Of a stretch of 64,000 bases of DNA, positions 16,643 through 24,673 are shown piece by piece (the stretch's first letter is position 1; every line of letters begins with the position of its first letter). The translations under genes were made by a program, and so were the position numbers. Source of the stretch: Clostridiales bacterium (lineage in GTDB: Bacteria; Bacillota; Clostridia; Oscillospirales; Ruminococcaceae); NCBI GenBank assembly GCA_003150405.1, contig QAMM01000006.1, positions 1 to 64,000 on the forward strand, in the 5' to 3' direction. The notes under the pieces were generated by a model. That model was not told the origin of the DNA, searched no databases, and saw nothing but the letters and a program-made list of their open reading frames with translations.

Positions 16643-18190
16643 ATGTCAGGCAATGACGTATGGACTATCATCGCTTTTGGCTGTTATCTCCTTGTCATGA
16701 TGGGGATTGGCCTGTTCTACTACAAAAAAACCAAAAATTCAGAGGATTACTTCCTAGGCGGGCGCAGCCTCGGCGGCTGGGTCGCCGCCCTCAGCGCACA
16801 GGCATCGGATATGAGCGGCTGGCTGCTCATGGGTCTGCCGGGAGCCATTTATGCATTTGGTACCGGCCAAATCTGGATTGCCGTCGGCCTCGCTATCGGT
16901 ACCATCCTCAACTGGATTCTTGTCTGCTCGCGCCTGCGCCGTTATACCATCCGCGCCGGCAATGCGCTCACTTTGCCGGAATTTTTTGAAAACCGCTTCC
17001 ATGACAGCCGTAAAATTCTCCGTGTTGCTTCGTCGCTGTTTATCATGATTTTTTTCCTGGTCTACACTGCGTCGGGTTTTTCGGCGGGCGCTAAGCTGTT
17101 TTCGGCGGTTTTTGACATCGATTATACCATTGCGCTTTCCATTGGTGTTTTTGTCATTTTGGTTTATACCTTCCTAGGCGGCTTCCTCGCCGTTTGCTGG
17201 ACCGACTTTGTGCAGGGCTTTATGATGCTCATCTCGCTCATGGTCGTCCCTATTTTTGCAATTAGCATGATGGGCGGGGCAGAAGAAACCGTCGAAATTC
17301 TCAACGGACTTGGCACCAATTTTCTTAATCCGCTTTATGACAATGGCAATCCCCAGAGCTTTGTCGGCATTTTGTCACAGTTGGCATGGGCGTTGGGCTA
17401 CTTCGGCATGCCGCATATCCTTGTCCGTTTTATGGCCATTAAAAATGAAAAGGAAGTCCGCAAATCCCGTAAAATCGGCATTACCTGGGTGGTTATTTCG
17501 CTTTCCACCGCTTGTTTGATGGGCGCTGTCGGTCGTGCGTTCTTTGTCAACGCCCCAATTGATAATTCTGAAAATGTTTTTATTGAAATGATCGGCAAGG
17601 TCTTTACTGACAATTTACATATCCCGTTCATCGGCGGGCTGTTGCTCTGCGGTATTCTGGCGGCCATTATGTCCACTGCGGATTCCCAGCTTCTGGTCAC
17701 AGCCTCCTCGATTTCGGAGGATGTCTATAAGGGCGTTATCAGTAAAAAAGCGAGCGACCGCAGTATGCTCATGGTCAGCCGTATTACGGTGCTCGTTGTT
17801 TCTGTTGTCGCGTTTTTAATCGCATTGGATCCGAACAGCAGCGTTATGGGGCTGGTCTCCAACGCCTGGGCAGGTTTCGGCGCCACTTTTGGTCCGGTCG
17901 TCCTGCTGGGTTTGTTCTGGCGGCGGTCCAATATGGCTGGTGCGGCTGCCGGTATGATTGGCGGCGGGCTCACCGTCATCCTTTGGGATTATATTCAGCT
18001 TGGCAATAGTACGCTTGCGTCTGCAACCGGGCTTTATTCGTTGGTACCTGGCTTCCTGGTCAATATCCTGCTGATGGTGGTCATCAGCCTGCTCACGAAA
18101 AAACCTAGTGCCGAAATGCTTCAGGAATTTGACGATGTTAAGGCTTCTAAAGGCTTGGAGGTAACCGTCTCCGTTTCTGAGGCGGAATAA
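16643..18190 (+). CDS. putP: Sodium/proline symporter
   Basis: A 515-residue secondary transporter of the sodium:solute symporter family with about 13 helices. PutP hallmarks are YFLGGRSLGGWVAALSAQASDMSGWLLMGLPG in the first core helices (I break it here: GGRSLGGW, then SAQASDMSGWLLMG), YTASGFSAGAKLF, FLGGFLAVCWTDFVQG and ILAAIMSTADSQLLVTASS with the Na+-site Ser/Thr. Substrate proline is inferred from overall similarity; other amino acids are possible. ATG 16643 is chosen for AGAGGG at 16629-16634; earlier in-frame ATGs at 16610 and 16637 lack a spaced site. It stands alone between a strong promoter and terminator, so it probably serves nutrition or osmoprotection. Confidence 0.9.
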   Translation: MSGNDVWTIIAFGCYLLVMMGIGLFYYKKTKNSEDYFLGGRSLGGWVAALSAQASDMSGWLLMGLPGAIYAFGTGQIWIAVGLAIGTILNWILVCSRLRRYTIRAGNALTLPEFFENRFHDSRKILRVASSLFIMIFFLVYTASGFSAGAKLFSAVFDIDYTIALSIGVFVILVYTFLGGFLAVCWTDFVQGFMMLISLMVVPIFAISMMGGAEETVEILNGLGTNFLNPLYDNGNPQSFVGILSQLAWALGYFGMPHILVRFMAIKNEKEVRKSRKIGITWVVISLSTACLMGAVGRAFFVNAPIDNSENVFIEMIGKVFTDNLHIPFIGGLLLCGILAAIMSTADSQLLVTASSISEDVYKGVISKKASDRSMLMVSRITVLVVSVVAFLIALDPNSSVMGLVSNAWAGFGATFGPVVLLGLFWRRSNMAGAAAGMIGGGLTVILWDYIQLGNSTLASATGLYSLVPGFLVNILLMVVISLLTKKPSAEMLQEFDDVKASKGLEVTVSVSEAE

Positions 18191-18223
18191 AAGAAATTCA
18201 CGCCTTAATACTGTATTGTAAAG

Positions 18224-18264
18224 AAAAAGCCATCCGAAATTATGCGGATTCGGATGGCTTTTTT
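18224..18264 (+). terminator. Terminator of putP
   Basis: 15-bp perfect stem AAAAAGCCATCCGAA/TTCGGATGGCTTTTT followed by TTTCTTTTC. Symmetric A and T runs allow function in both directions. Confidence 0.85.
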
Positions 18265-18345
18265 CTTTTCACAGTCCTTTTGTTTGCAGTGCCGTTGCTG
18301 TACAAAAGAGGAGTATAGTATTATCTTGCGGGAAATGGGGCTTAT

Positions 18346-19098
18346 ATGAAGAAAAAACGTGTCATTCTGCTGTTATCCGGCTTTTTGGCCATCCTTCTTT
18401 TGATTACGGCTTTCACCGTATTTTTGCTGTTTTGGAATGGAATTCTTCAATTTAATAATCCCTCTAAGGAGCAATATCCGGTCCGTGGTGTCGATGTTTC
18501 CGCTTACCAGGGAATTATCGACTGGGAGCTCCTGTCCGAGCAGGATATTTCCTTCGCCTTTATTAAGGCGACCGAGGGCAGCAGCTTTGTGGATGAACGC
18601 TTTTTCTATAATTACGCAGAAGCACAGAAAACAAATTTACGGGTAGGGGCTTACCATTTTTTTAGCTATGACAGTACAGGAGAAGCGCAGGCTGCCCATT
18701 TTATCCGTACCGTAGCGAAAACGGAAGATATGCTTCCTCCTGTAATTGATGTGGAATTTTACGGGGATAAAGAGGCTAAACCTCCGGAACGGGAACAAAC
18801 GATCGCTCAGCTCGGCGTTATGGTTGAAAAATTAAAGACCCATTATGGGGTAACGCCAATCCTTTACGCAACCGAGAAATCCTATCAGTTATATCTTGCA
18901 GGTGCATTTCCGGATTGTGATATCTGGATCCGCAGCGTTCTGACTTCCCCCAGGCTTTCAGACAACCGGAACTGGACTTTTTGGCAGTTCTCCAACCGAG
19001 CACGTTTGTATGGATATTCCGGTAAAGAAGCCTTCATTGACCTGAATATTTTTTATGGCGGTGAACAAGAGTTTGCACGGTATGGCATTCCGTACTGA
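18346..19098 (+). CDS. Membrane-anchored GH25 muramidase
   Basis: A 250-residue lysozyme-like muramidase. Residues 7-30 form a single hydrophobic helix after MKKKR, without a signal peptidase site, so the enzyme is anchored outside the membrane. The GH25 barrel (about 46-250) shows the family start VRGVDVSAYQGIIDW, FAFIKATEGSSFVDERF, GAYHFFSYDS, the catalytic core PPVIDVEFYGD (Asp and Glu), ILYATEKSY and the final WQFSNRARLYGYSGKEAFIDLN. It hydrolyses the MurNAc-GlcNAc bond. The ribosome site (GGGGC) is modest. Downstream, a VOC protein follows after 83 bases and may be independent. Confidence 0.92.
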   Translation: MKKKRVILLLSGFLAILLLITAFTVFLLFWNGILQFNNPSKEQYPVRGVDVSAYQGIIDWELLSEQDISFAFIKATEGSSFVDERFFYNYAEAQKTNLRVGAYHFFSYDSTGEAQAAHFIRTVAKTEDMLPPVIDVEFYGDKEAKPPEREQTIAQLGVMVEKLKTHYGVTPILYATEKSYQLYLAGAFPDCDIWIRSVLTSPRLSDNRNWTFWQFSNRARLYGYSGKEAFIDLNIFYGGEQEFARYGIPY

Positions 19099-19181
19099 GC
19101 GAAGGGGGCAGATGCCTATGCGGCATAAGAAAAGATAGTATTGTTGGTTTTGCGTTTCAAATCTTGAAAGAAGGTTTTATT

Positions 19182-19649
19182 ATGCAGTTTAAGAATCCGC
19201 TGTTGGTCGTAGAAAATATGGAACGGACTGTTGCGTTTTATAAAAAGGTTTTAGGGCTTCGGGTGGTTATGGATTTTGGCGCCAATGTCACTATGACCGG
19301 TGGAGTCTGTTTTCAGACAAAGGAGAGCTGGAAGGATTTTCTCCAGGTTCCGCAGGAACGCATCACCTTCGGCGGACTGGACGCTGAACTATACTTTGAA
19401 GAAGATTGTTTTGACGATTTTCTCCAAAAGCTGAGTACACTGGATCAAATCCAACTGGTCCATCCGGCCATTGAACATCGCTGGGGACAGCGGGCGGTCC
19501 GTTTTTTGGATCCGGACGGGCACGTCGTTGAAGTGGGGGAAAATATGAAGGCCGTTTGCCGGCGTTTTCTGGCACAGGGCATGACCGAACAGGAGGCGGC
19601 TGAACGGATGGACGTTCCGCTCAAATATGTCCTCGCCTGTATGCGCTGA
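19182..19649 (+). CDS. VOC (glyoxalase/dioxygenase) superfamily protein
   Basis: A 155-residue protein. Residues 1-118 form a single VOC module: NPLLVVENMERTVAFYKKVLGLRV at the start (split: VVENMERTVAFY, KKVLGLRV) and RAVRFLDPDGHVVEVGE with the C-terminal metal-site Glu. The N-terminal metal His is not obvious. A helical tail of about 30 residues (FLAQGMTEQEAAERMDVPLKYV) is an addition typical of one Firmicutes subfamily. ATG 19182 follows AGAAGG; the frame's earlier TTG at 19164 has no site. The substrate cannot be read from the sequence; possible roles include antibiotic binding or small-molecule lyase activity. Confidence 0.8.
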   Translation: MQFKNPLLVVENMERTVAFYKKVLGLRVVMDFGANVTMTGGVCFQTKESWKDFLQVPQERITFGGLDAELYFEEDCFDDFLQKLSTLDQIQLVHPAIEHRWGQRAVRFLDPDGHVVEVGENMKAVCRRFLAQGMTEQEAAERMDVPLKYVLACMR

Positions 19650-19780
19650 ATCAAGTGGTAAAAGCCGTCTTTACGGAGCGGCAGAAAGAACAGATAGTAC
19701 TCCCAACGCCACCCAAAGCGGAAAATCATTCGCCCCGTTTCAACAATTTTTGCTCTTCCGCATAGGATAAACGGAAGGCG

Positions 19781-20296
19781 GTGATTGGTTTGATTTTTCA
19801 GTTCGGCTCCAAAACAAAGAGCTTTGGCGATTTGCTGCGACGGGGCCATCCAGCAGCTCAGGCACAGATTCGGGGCGATAAGGGGTTTCCGAATATTCAT
19901 GGGACGGTGTCCTTTTATCCGGCGCTGGACGGTATACTTGTTGCGGCTGAGGTGTTTGGCCTTCCGGTCAATGAGGGCGAATGCCCCGGCGGTTTTTTCG
20001 GGTTTCACATCCACGAGGGGAGAAGCTGTAATGGAAGCGAAAAAGAGCCGTTTGCGGCAACCGGCGGCCATTATAATCCCACCGGCTGTTCCCATCCTTT
20101 TCATGCGGGGGATATACCGCCTCTCTTCGGAGATGAGCGGGGCTGCGCCTGGATGAGTTTTTATACCAAGTGGCTGGTGCTTGATGACATTATTGGACGC
20201 ACCGTTGTTGTGCACCGGGACGCCGATGATTTTGTCACCCAGCCCTCCGGCTATTCCGGGATGAAAATTGCCTGCGGTGTCATACGAAGAAAATAA
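19781..20296 (+). CDS. Cu/Zn superoxide dismutase family protein, cytoplasmic
   Basis: A 171-residue SodC-fold protein. Ligands are in the expected order: GFHIHEG (two His), ATGGHYNPTG (bridging His), SHPFHAGD (His and Asp) and RTVVVHRDADDF (final Cu His); the paired Cys are in EGRSCNG and KIACGVIRR. It should therefore be able to bind Cu and Zn. There is no signal peptide, unlike most bacterial SodC. The start is uncertain: GTG 19781 has AAGG almost touching it, while TTG 19790 (giving 168 residues) has GGTGAT a few bases upstream and may be the real start. It is followed by a strong terminator and has no obvious partner genes. Confidence 0.85.
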   Translation: MIGLIFQFGSKTKSFGDLLRRGHPAAQAQIRGDKGFPNIHGTVSFYPALDGILVAAEVFGLPVNEGECPGGFFGFHIHEGRSCNGSEKEPFAATGGHYNPTGCSHPFHAGDIPPLFGDERGCAWMSFYTKWLVLDDIIGRTVVVHRDADDFVTQPSGYSGMKIACGVIRRK

Positions 20297-20302
20297 GTTT
20301 CC

Positions 20303-20333
20303 GCCCGGTTTAAAAACCGGGCTTTCTTTTTTT
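20303..20333 (+). terminator. Terminator of the SodC-like gene
   Basis: 9-bp stem GCCCGGTTT/AAACCGGGC with a tiny A-rich loop and TTTCTTTTTTT tail. Confidence 0.85.
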
Positions 20334-20407
20334 GCCAAAACGGTTATAATGAAAATAATCCCATTGATCAAACCAGAAACATCTTTGCTTTGAAAGGAGC
20401 ATAAACC

Positions 20408-20980
20408 ATGGATTTATCACACTTCAGCTTTCGCAATCCTCCGGCCTTTTATCGTGTGGAGGAGGATAAGTTTCTCCTGAAAACCGACCCGGAGACCGAT
20501 TACTGGCAGCGTACCTGTTACGGTACCAGTGCAGACAACGGGCATGCTTTTCTCACCACGGTCTCTGGCGATTTCACCTTTACTGTCCGCGCCTCTTATG
20601 AAAGCGACACCCTTTATGATCAATGTGGCCCAATGATTTATATTGATTCGGACAACTGGATGAAAGCCTCGATTGAGTTTGAAAAACCCTCCTGCTCAAA
20701 ACTCGGCAGCGTTGTGACCAACCTTGGCTATTCTGATTGGGCCACGACCGATATCCCGTTTATTCCAACACTTTGGTACCGGCTTTCCAAAAAAGGGCAG
20801 GATTTCCGGGTAGAATATTCCTGCAACGGGAAATCCTATACACAAATGCGGATGTTCCACCTGCATAAGGCAGAGAATACCATTCAGGTTGGTGTTTACG
20901 CATGCAGCCCAATGGCAACCAGCTTTACCGCCGTGTTTGATCGCTTTTCTATGGAGGAATGCGGCTGGCAAGAGGCATAA
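20408..20980 (+). CDS. DUF1349 family protein
   Basis: A 190-residue protein of the concanavalin-like DUF1349 family. Diagnostic segments: TDYWQRTCYGTSADNGHAF, GDFTFTVRASYESDTLYDQC, GPMIYIDSDNWMKASIEFE and the late RMFHLHKAENTIQVGVYACS with SPMATSFTAVFDRF. The fold usually binds sugars or acts as a beta-sandwich accessory, but no enzyme activity is established. No signal peptide, so it acts in the cytoplasm. GAAAGGAGC precedes ATG 20408. The aldo/keto reductase 118 bases downstream may be co-transcribed. Confidence 0.85.
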   Translation: MDLSHFSFRNPPAFYRVEEDKFLLKTDPETDYWQRTCYGTSADNGHAFLTTVSGDFTFTVRASYESDTLYDQCGPMIYIDSDNWMKASIEFEKPSCSKLGSVVTNLGYSDWATTDIPFIPTLWYRLSKKGQDFRVEYSCNGKSYTQMRMFHLHKAENTIQVGVYACSPMATSFTAVFDRFSMEECGWQEA

Positions 20981-21098
20981 TCCGGCGCGCTGTCTGTACG
21001 TGGAAACAGCCGCCGTGTCTCGGGTATTTGACCGCCTACGGCAAAAAGGAGACTGGTTCTACAACCCCATTTTTCACGATTGGTAAAGGAGATTTTTT

Positions 21099-21950
21099 AT
21101 GGAACAGATAACACTGCCCGATGGCGCCCTCATTCCCAAACTGGGGCAGGGAACTTGGTATCTCGGGGACGATCCCTCCCGGCGCGCACAGGAAATTGAG
21201 GCACTCCGCACCGGGATTTCCTGCGGAATGACCCTGCTTGACTCGGCTGAAATGTACGGAAACGGCCGGGCGGAATCCCTGGTCGGCGAGGCCATTCAAG
21301 GCATACCGCGCGAATCTCTCACCCTTGTTTCCAAGGTTTATCCGCATCATGCGGGCCGTGCCGATTTGTTTGTTTGCTGCGACGCTTCCATCCGCCGGAT
21401 GAAGGCCGGCTATCTTGACCTGTACCTGCTGCACTGGCGGGGTAGTATTCCGCTTTCGGAAACGGTTGCCTGCATGGAGGAACTGGTCAAACAGGGTAAA
21501 ATCCGCCGTTGGGGCGTTTCCAATTTCGATGTGGACGACATGGAAGAGCTGTTCCGGGTCAAGCACGGTGAAAACTGTGCGGTCAATCAGGTGCTGTACC
21601 ACCTGGCATCACGCGGTGTAGAGTATGACCTGCTCCCCTGGATGCAGCAGCGCGGTGTCCCGCTTATGGCTTATTGCCCGGTCGCACAGGGCGGCAGTCT
21701 CCGCCGCGGCATGCTGGAACATCCTGCCGTTGTGGATCTGGCAAAACGGCATAGCGTGTCACCCATTCAAATTCTGCTGGCTTTTGTACTGTCGCACCCC
21801 GGTGTGTTTGCCATCCCTCGTACTGGTAAGCCGGCACACGCAAAGCAAAATGCGGAGGCGGCGGCCATCCGACTGTCCGGCGCGGAGTTGGAGCAGCTTG
21901 ACTGCGCATTTCCGCCGCCAAAACATAAGGTGTACCTGGATATTTTATAA
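21099..21950 (+). CDS. Aldo/keto reductase
   Basis: A 283-residue NAD(P)H-dependent carbonyl reductase of the AKR superfamily. The catalytic tetrad is complete: Asp and Tyr in TLLDSAEMYGNG, Lys in LVSKVYPHH, His in YLDLYLLHWRG. The substrate loop SNFDVDDMEEL and the cofactor segment AIPRTGKPAHAKQNAEA (K and R in the usual phosphate contacts) are also present. It belongs to the YeaE/2,5-diketo-gluconate reductase-like group. AAAGGAG lies upstream of ATG 21099. Likely role is detoxification or sugar metabolism; the substrate is not evident. Confidence 0.9.
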   Translation: MEQITLPDGALIPKLGQGTWYLGDDPSRRAQEIEALRTGISCGMTLLDSAEMYGNGRAESLVGEAIQGIPRESLTLVSKVYPHHAGRADLFVCCDASIRRMKAGYLDLYLLHWRGSIPLSETVACMEELVKQGKIRRWGVSNFDVDDMEELFRVKHGENCAVNQVLYHLASRGVEYDLLPWMQQRGVPLMAYCPVAQGGSLRRGMLEHPAVVDLAKRHSVSPIQILLAFVLSHPGVFAIPRTGKPAHAKQNAEAAAIRLSGAELEQLDCAFPPPKHKVYLDIL

Positions 21951-21954
21951 AATA

Positions 21955-22053
21955 AAAAGCGCATGGACAAAAAGAAATTCCGGATTCAGCCTGTTTGGGC
22001 CATCGGAAAACGACACCGCAGGTTGTGCAGCGCCGCCCTGTCCATACGCTTTT
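21955..22053. repeat. Long-range inverted repeat between convergent genes
   Basis: Arms AAAAGCGCATGGACA (21955-21969) and TGTCCATACGCTTTT (22039-22053) pair with a single mismatch around a 69-base loop, and each outer side carries A/T runs (AAATAAAA on the left, CTTTTTT on the right). This is an unusually long-looped bidirectional terminator or a small structured RNA. Confidence 0.6.
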
Positions 22054-22058
22054 CTTTT

Positions 22059-22283
22059 TTACTGCTGGGTCGGACCGCCCTGCTTGAGCATCTGGTCTAC
22101 AACCTGCTGCAATTCCTGTGCGTTTGAAAACGTCACGCCGGACTGCTTGATGTTTTCCTGCAAAAATGTCGGCAGTGCAGCAAAACGCTGGTCAAGCTGA
22201 GCGTCGTTGTTCGGCTGGCTTGCGCTGTTCTGCGCGTTCGGCTGGGTTTTCATCGCCAGATTTTTTTGGATAATCGGATTCAT
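22059..22283 (-). CDS. Small hypothetical protein, 74 aa
   Basis: A hydrophilic protein rich in Gln and Asn (TQPNAQNSASQPNNDAQLDQ) with a helical C-terminal half (FSNAQELQQVVDQMLKQGG). Not a recognised family. ATG 22283 is chosen because GGAGGTGG lies a few bases upstream; the longer frame to 22331 has none. It is convergent with the aldo/keto reductase gene and shares the long inverted repeat as a likely terminator. The composition is compatible with a spore or coat component but nothing proves this. Confidence 0.55.
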   Translation of the reverse strand: MNPIIQKNLAMKTQPNAQNSASQPNNDAQLDQRFAALPTFLQENIKQSGVTFSNAQELQQVVDQMLKQGGPTQQ

Positions 22284-22438
22284 GTTTGATTCCACCTCCA
22301 ATGTTATTGTCTGCCGCTTTATGGAAATCAACCGTAGAAAAGATTGCCAATCTTAAAACCTTTTTGTGCGATAAGCGGTTATATTTTAAAACGGCGCGGG
22401 CAAACTAGCAATAGACTAGTAAAGGAGGAGAATTTTTT

Positions 22439-22612
22439 ATGAATCAGAACAGCAAATGCAATCAGAGCATTAAGTGTACGGTACAGCAGTGTGCAAACCA
22501 TGCGCAGCAGGAAAACTACTGCTCGCTCGAATGTATCACCGTAGGTACCCACGAAATGAACCCTACGGTTGTCCAGTGCACCGACTGTGAGTCCTTCGTC
22601 CTCAAGAAATAA
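22439..22612 (+). CDS. DUF1540 small Cys-rich protein, 57 aa
   Basis: A short gene with a strong ribosome site (AAAGGAGGAG) before ATG 22439 and a terminator right after the TAA at 22610. The product has seven Cys in the DUF1540 spacing: IKCTVQQCANHAQQENYCSL, ECITVGTHE, VQCTDCESFVL. The pattern C-x4-C...Y-C-x-L-x-x-I-x-V-G...T-x-C-x-x-C-x-S-F is that of this clostridial family, thought to bind metal or form disulfides; the function is unknown. Members are common in spore formers. Confidence 0.85.
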   Translation: MNQNSKCNQSIKCTVQQCANHAQQENYCSLECITVGTHEMNPTVVQCTDCESFVLKK

Positions 22613-22620
22613 GGGCGAAA

Positions 22621-22658
22621 AAAGCCGTTTTCCAAATTTGGAAAACGGCTTTTCTTTT
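22621..22658. terminator. Bidirectional terminator between the DUF1540 gene and rex
   Basis: 14-bp perfect stem AAAAGCCGTTTTCC/GGAAAACGGCTTTT with a 6-base loop, plus CTTTTTTTATT on the right and an A-run on the left. Confidence 0.85.
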
Positions 22659-22677
22659 TTTATTATCCGCTGAAAAA

Positions 22678-23316
22678 TCACTTCAAAATTTCATTCACGC
22701 GGTAACACAGCGTCATCAGACTGTCGCTCAGGTGAACATTTTCTACTACAATATCCTCGTAGCTGAGGGTTAAATCAAAATGGCTGAAATTCCAGAACCC
22801 TTTTATTCCAAGCTTTACCAGCTTTTCTGCAATGACCTTTGCCGCTTCCTTCGGAATACAGAGCACTGCAATTTTCGGCTGGTTTTCTTTACAGAAGTCC
22901 TCAATTTCATCGCTGTGCATAATGGTTACACTGCCAATTTTGGTGCCAATCAGCTCCGGTTTGACGTCAAACGCACCGATTAGGTTAAAACCGCGTTTTT
23001 CAAAGTCAATGTGATTGGCAATCGCTTCGCCAAGGTTGCCTACGCCGATAAGTATGCAGTTGTGAATCTTGTTCAGGCCAAGAATATTTGCAATTTCTTC
23101 GTGCAGGTCCTTTACGTTATAGCCATATCCCTGCTGTCCAAACCCGCCAAAGCAATTCAGGTCCTGTCGGATTTGCGATGCGGTCAACTGCATCAAATCA
23201 GAGAGCTCACGGGATGAAATGCGGGTTTTCCCTTCGTTGAGCAGTTCGCTCAAAAAACGGTAATACCGCGGAAGCCTCCGAATGACTGAAATTGAAACCG
23301 CAGATTTATGAGACAT
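22678..23316 (-). CDS. rex: Redox-sensing transcriptional repressor Rex
   Basis: A 212-residue NADH/NAD+ sensor that represses fermentation and reductive genes when NADH is low. The N-terminal winged helix shows ISVIRRLPRYYRFLSEL and SRELSDLMQLTASQIRQDLN, then FGGFGQQGYGYNV; the Rossmann domain has ILIGVGNLGEAIANH and the C-terminal swapped helix. ATG 23316 follows AAAGGTGG; a GTG four codons upstream is in frame but lacks spacing. It lies upstream of nothing else on its strand; icd and acn are read toward it, which is suggestive but no Rex operator (TTGTTAANNNNTTAACAA) was found in front of them. Confidence 0.94.
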   Translation of the reverse strand: MSHKSAVSISVIRRLPRYYRFLSELLNEGKTRISSRELSDLMQLTASQIRQDLNCFGGFGQQGYGYNVKDLHEEIANILGLNKIHNCILIGVGNLGEAIANHIDFEKRGFNLIGAFDVKPELIGTKIGSVTIMHSDEIEDFCKENQPKIAVLCIPKEAAKVIAEKLVKLGIKGFWNFSHFDLTLSYEDIVVENVHLSDSLMTLCYRVNEILK

Positions 23317-23429
23317 TGTAATAGCCACCTTTCAAAAGATAGAACAGCAGCAATACATAGTCAGTTGATGATGCAGGGGATGGTGTAACTGTGTACTGAT
23401 ACCGGAAGCCGCATCGCCGCGGCAGGGGA

Positions 23430-24641
23430 TTAAAGGGACTCCTGCAAACGCTTATTGACTTCGCTCAGGAATTCCTCGGTGTTGACCTTGCATTTGTTCG
23501 GCAGTTTGGAAAGCGCGTACAGGTCGCCGGTCATAACACCGTCTTCAATGGTCTTAACGGTTGCCGCTTCCAGTTTGTCTGCAAAATCTATCAAATCTGC
23601 CAAGCCGTCAAGCTCGCCGCGTTTGCGCAGTGCACCGGTCCATGCAAACAGGGTGGCTGCCGAGTTGGTGGAGGTCTCTTCTCCCTTAAGGTGTTTGTAG
23701 TAATGGCGGGTTACGGTACCGTGTGCTGCCTCATATTCATATTTGCCATCCGGGGAAACGAGAACCGAGGTCATCATGCCCAAGCTGCCAAATGCGGTTG
23801 CAACCATATCGGACATTACGTCACCGTCGTAGTTTTTGCAGGCCCAAATATAACCGCCTTCCGAACGAACGGTGCGGGAAACCGCGTCGTCAATCAGGGT
23901 GTAGAAGTATTCAAGCCCGGCAGCGTCAAATTTCTCTTTGTATTCCGCGTCAAAAATTTCCTGGAAAATATCCTTGAAGCGGTGGTCATATTTTTTGGAA
24001 ATGGTGTCCTTGGTTGCAAACCAGACGTCCTGCTTAATGTCCAGCGCATAGTTAAAGCAAGTACGTGCAAAGCTCGCTATGCTTGCATCCAGATTATGTA
24101 CACCCTGCACAACGCCTGGGCCTTTGTACTCATGAATCAGCTGCCGGGTTTCGTTTCCGTCTTTGTCGGTGACCACAAGCTCTGCTTTGCTGCCAGCATC
24201 GACCACCATTTCGGTGTTTTTGTAAATATCACCGTAGGCATGGCGCGCAATGGTAATCGGCTTGGTCCAGTTCGGGATATATGGAGTAATTCCCTTGACA
24301 ATAATCGGCCCGCGGAAGACGGTGCCGTCCAGAATTGCACGGATGGTTCCGTTCGGGGATTTCCACATCTCGGAGAGATTGTACTCCTTCACACGCTGGG
24401 CATTCGGGGTAATGGTTGCACATTTGACCGCAACGCCGTATTTTTTGGTCGCCTCGGCCGAATCAATGGTGACCTGATCCTTTGTTTCCTCACGGTGTTT
24501 CAGGCCAAGGTCATAATACTCGGTTTTTAGGTCAATGTACGGGGTCAGCAGCATGTCTTTGATCATCTGCCAGATGATCCGGGTCATTTCGTCCCCGTCC
24601 ATCTCGACGAGAGGGGTTTTCATCTGAATTTTGTCAGCCAT
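23430..24641 (-). CDS. icd: NADP-dependent isocitrate dehydrogenase (type II)
   Basis: A 403-residue enzyme that oxidises isocitrate to 2-oxoglutarate with NADP+. The sequence is of the eukaryote-like homodimeric type: [13 protein letters not shown], isocitrate-binding [59 protein letters not shown] and the NADP contact segment [19 protein letters not shown] precedes ATG 24641. It lies 32 bases after aconitase on the same strand, so the two form an operon feeding 2-oxoglutarate and NADPH into glutamate synthesis. Citrate synthase is not in the window. Confidence 0.95.
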   Translation of the reverse strand: MADKIQMKTPLVEMDGDEMTRIIWQMIKDMLLTPYIDLKTEYYDLGLKHREETKDQVTIDSAEATKKYGVAVKCATITPNAQRVKEYNLSEMWKSPNGTIRAILDGTVFRGPIIVKGITPYIPNWTKPITIARHAYGDIYKNTEMVVDAGSKAELVVTDKDGNETRQLIHEYKGPGVVQGVHNLDASIASFARTCFNYALDIKQDVWFATKDTISKKYDHRFKDIFQEIFDAEYKEKFDAAGLEYFYTLIDDAVSRTVRSEGGYIWACKNYDGDVMSDMVATAFGSLGMMTSVLVSPDGKYEYEAAHGTVTRHYYKHLKGEETSTNSAATLFAWTGALRKRGELDGLADLIDFADKLEAATVKTIEDGVMTGDLYALSKLPNKCKVNTEEFLSEVNKRLQESL

Positions 24642-24673
24642 CGTACAGTCCTCCTCTTGGTAGCGGCACAGGT

